This document shows, one piece after another, positions 20,971 through 21,664 of a stretch of 21,664 nucleotides of DNA. Position numbers and translations under genes: made by a program. Location of the stretch: the NCBI GenBank assembly GCA_040879025.1, contig JBBDLF010000024.1, forward strand, positions 1 to 21,664, in the 5' to 3' direction. Source of the stretch: JBBDLF01 sp040879025 (GTDB lineage Bacteria; Pseudomonadota; Gammaproteobacteria; Pseudomonadales; Pseudohongiellaceae). Every line of letters begins with the position of its first letter. The stretch's first letter is position 1. The notes below the pieces were generated by a model. The model had not been told where the DNA came from. It saw only the letters and a list, made by a program, of their open reading frames with translations, and searched no databases.

Positions 20971-21664
20971 CTATTTGGAACACCGACATTGACAATGTCT
21001 AGCATAACATCCTCTTGGCGCGGATTGTGTTGCCATTCGCTTTGCTGCTACACAAGCCAGTGCCTCACTTCGCCCAGTGGCGGTACCGAATACTCTATCA
21101 GGACAATTAACACAAATATCGATTTGTTGGACATAGCACGAAGCTGTACAAGTCCAGTTTCTAGATGTATACCAGTCCCAGACAAACGCACCACCAAGCC
21201 CAATTAGCCCACCCACGACGGCCCCAGGTGGACCTGCTACTACTCCCCCTACACGAGATCCAATTGCGATGGCGCTGCCACCATCTGGATCATAAAAGCT
21301 AACCGAGTTTTGGTACGCATATGAATATGAATTATAACCTCCAACCAACCCAATCGGGTCACTCTCAACATATCTCCCTATACTCGGAACATAATCTCTA
21401 AACCAATTGTAATACAACCCACTCTCCCCATCCTCATACTGCCCCGGAAACCGCACATTATTCTCAATCACCGCCACAGTCTCACTCACCTCCCCAAACG
21501 GCTCATAACTCCCAGCCCAGACAACGTTTCGAGATGCATCAGTAATCTTCTGCGGCGTCCCCAGATGGTCATTATGCACAAAGTAAGTAGCCTCATCCTG
21601 AGTCCCGGTATCATCCACCAGCGCCACCTGCTGGCCATTCACATACACGTACTCACGCAAGGTT
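20971..21664 (-). CDS. RHS-core protein 3' end with cysteine-rich tip, runs off the window
   Basis: The frame enters from the right edge and ends at 20971 after about 231 codons. The first 110 hold the RHS core (EYVYVNGQQVALVDD, HNDHLGTPQKIT, YEPFGE, FPGQYEDGESGL, GRYVESDPIGL). The normal closing block has changed, NPxxxxDPxG reading NSVSFYDPDGG. A glycine-rich, hydrophobic stretch (IAIGSRVGGVVAGPPGAVVG, then GLIGLGGAF) follows, possibly a membrane-crossing or linker segment. The tip (about 166-229) is cysteine-rich: Cys171, 175, 183, 186, 203, 218, 223, 225, 227, with GCYARHC near 217-223. It shares the motif pattern of the left tip. The core is virtually identical to that at 17657. The N-terminal part, including any secretion domain, is outside the window. 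Confidence 0.88.
   Translation of the reverse strand, partial: TLREYVYVNGQQVALVDDTGTQDEATYFVHNDHLGTPQKITDASRNVVWAGSYEPFGEVSETVAVIENNVRFPGQYEDGESGLYYNWFRDYVPSIGRYVESDPIGLVGGYNSYSYAYQNSVSFYDPDGGSAIAIGSRVGGVVAGPPGAVVGGLIGLGGAFVWDWYTSRNWTCTASCYVQQIDICVNCPDRVFGTATGRSEALACVAAKRMATQSAPRGCYARHCQCRCSK
21479..21664. repeat. RHS-core duplication, copy 2
   Basis: Partner of 18204-18389 with two mismatches in 186 bases. It reaches the edge of the window, so the true length is unknown. Confidence 0.95.

Noticed and set aside
1..21664. CRISPR array, tRNA or rRNA
   Set aside because: No regularly spaced short repeats and no tRNA or rRNA signature were seen by eye; tools were not available.

Overview
The window reads as a chromosomal segment of a Gram-negative bacterium. 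Periplasmic signal peptides, a TonB-dependent outer-membrane receptor, an AraC regulator with a Cupin_6-type domain and RHS proteins fit a gammaproteobacterium, perhaps an environmental or marine one. That placement is an inference from gene content; there is no rRNA or other marker gene. The central genes (about 4.2-16.6 kb) are GC-rich. Several others (477-1079, 8022-8582 and the small genes at 17.2-21 kb) are visibly AT-richer, as expected for acquired DNA.

Layout. 1-425: the 3' end of a broken IS256-family transposase. 477-1925: two minus-strand genes, a secreted protein with a calcium-loop-like motif and a membrane-anchored protein resembling deazaflavin-dependent nitroreductases. 2135-3996: a minus-strand operon of PadR regulator, membrane protein and secreted alpha/beta hydrolase, with a perfect 13-bp inverted repeat enclosing the -10 of its promoter. 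4206-7813: plus-strand FMN-dependent alpha-hydroxy-acid dehydrogenase, exported metallo-beta-lactamase-fold hydrolase and exported DUF3500 protein. 8022-9362: two exported proteins of unknown function. 9374-11325: AraC regulator and DUF547 protein on the minus strand. 11439-16579: plus-strand block of ECF sigma factor, 81-residue soluble zinc-finger anti-sigma, TonB receptor, truncated DoxX-like gene, cytochrome P460-like protein and an exported methyltransferase-like protein. The first three overlap in a chain and are surely co-transcribed.

16580-21664 is the most unusual part. It is a minus-strand graveyard and array of polymorphic-toxin modules. Two RHS 3' ends share a nearly identical core (184/186 bases). 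They carry different but related cysteine-rich C-terminal tips with a shared C-x3-HC motif. Each is followed at once by a small candidate immunity gene (Sel1-repeat at 17191, unknown family at 20597), and each module ends at a shared roughly 52-bp repeat. Two more small genes (DUF2007-like with a membrane anchor, and a HEAT-repeat gene cut by the gap) lie between and look like orphan immunity genes. The left module lies between a middle piece and a C-terminal piece of an IS91-family transposase, in the right order and orientation, as if it sits inside that gene. A perfect 23-bp palindrome and the start of a broken AAA ATPase lie just beyond.

A 10-N scaffold gap at 20062-20071, flanked by G13 and C26 runs, makes 20020-20114 unreliable. 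No tRNA, rRNA or CRISPR array was seen.
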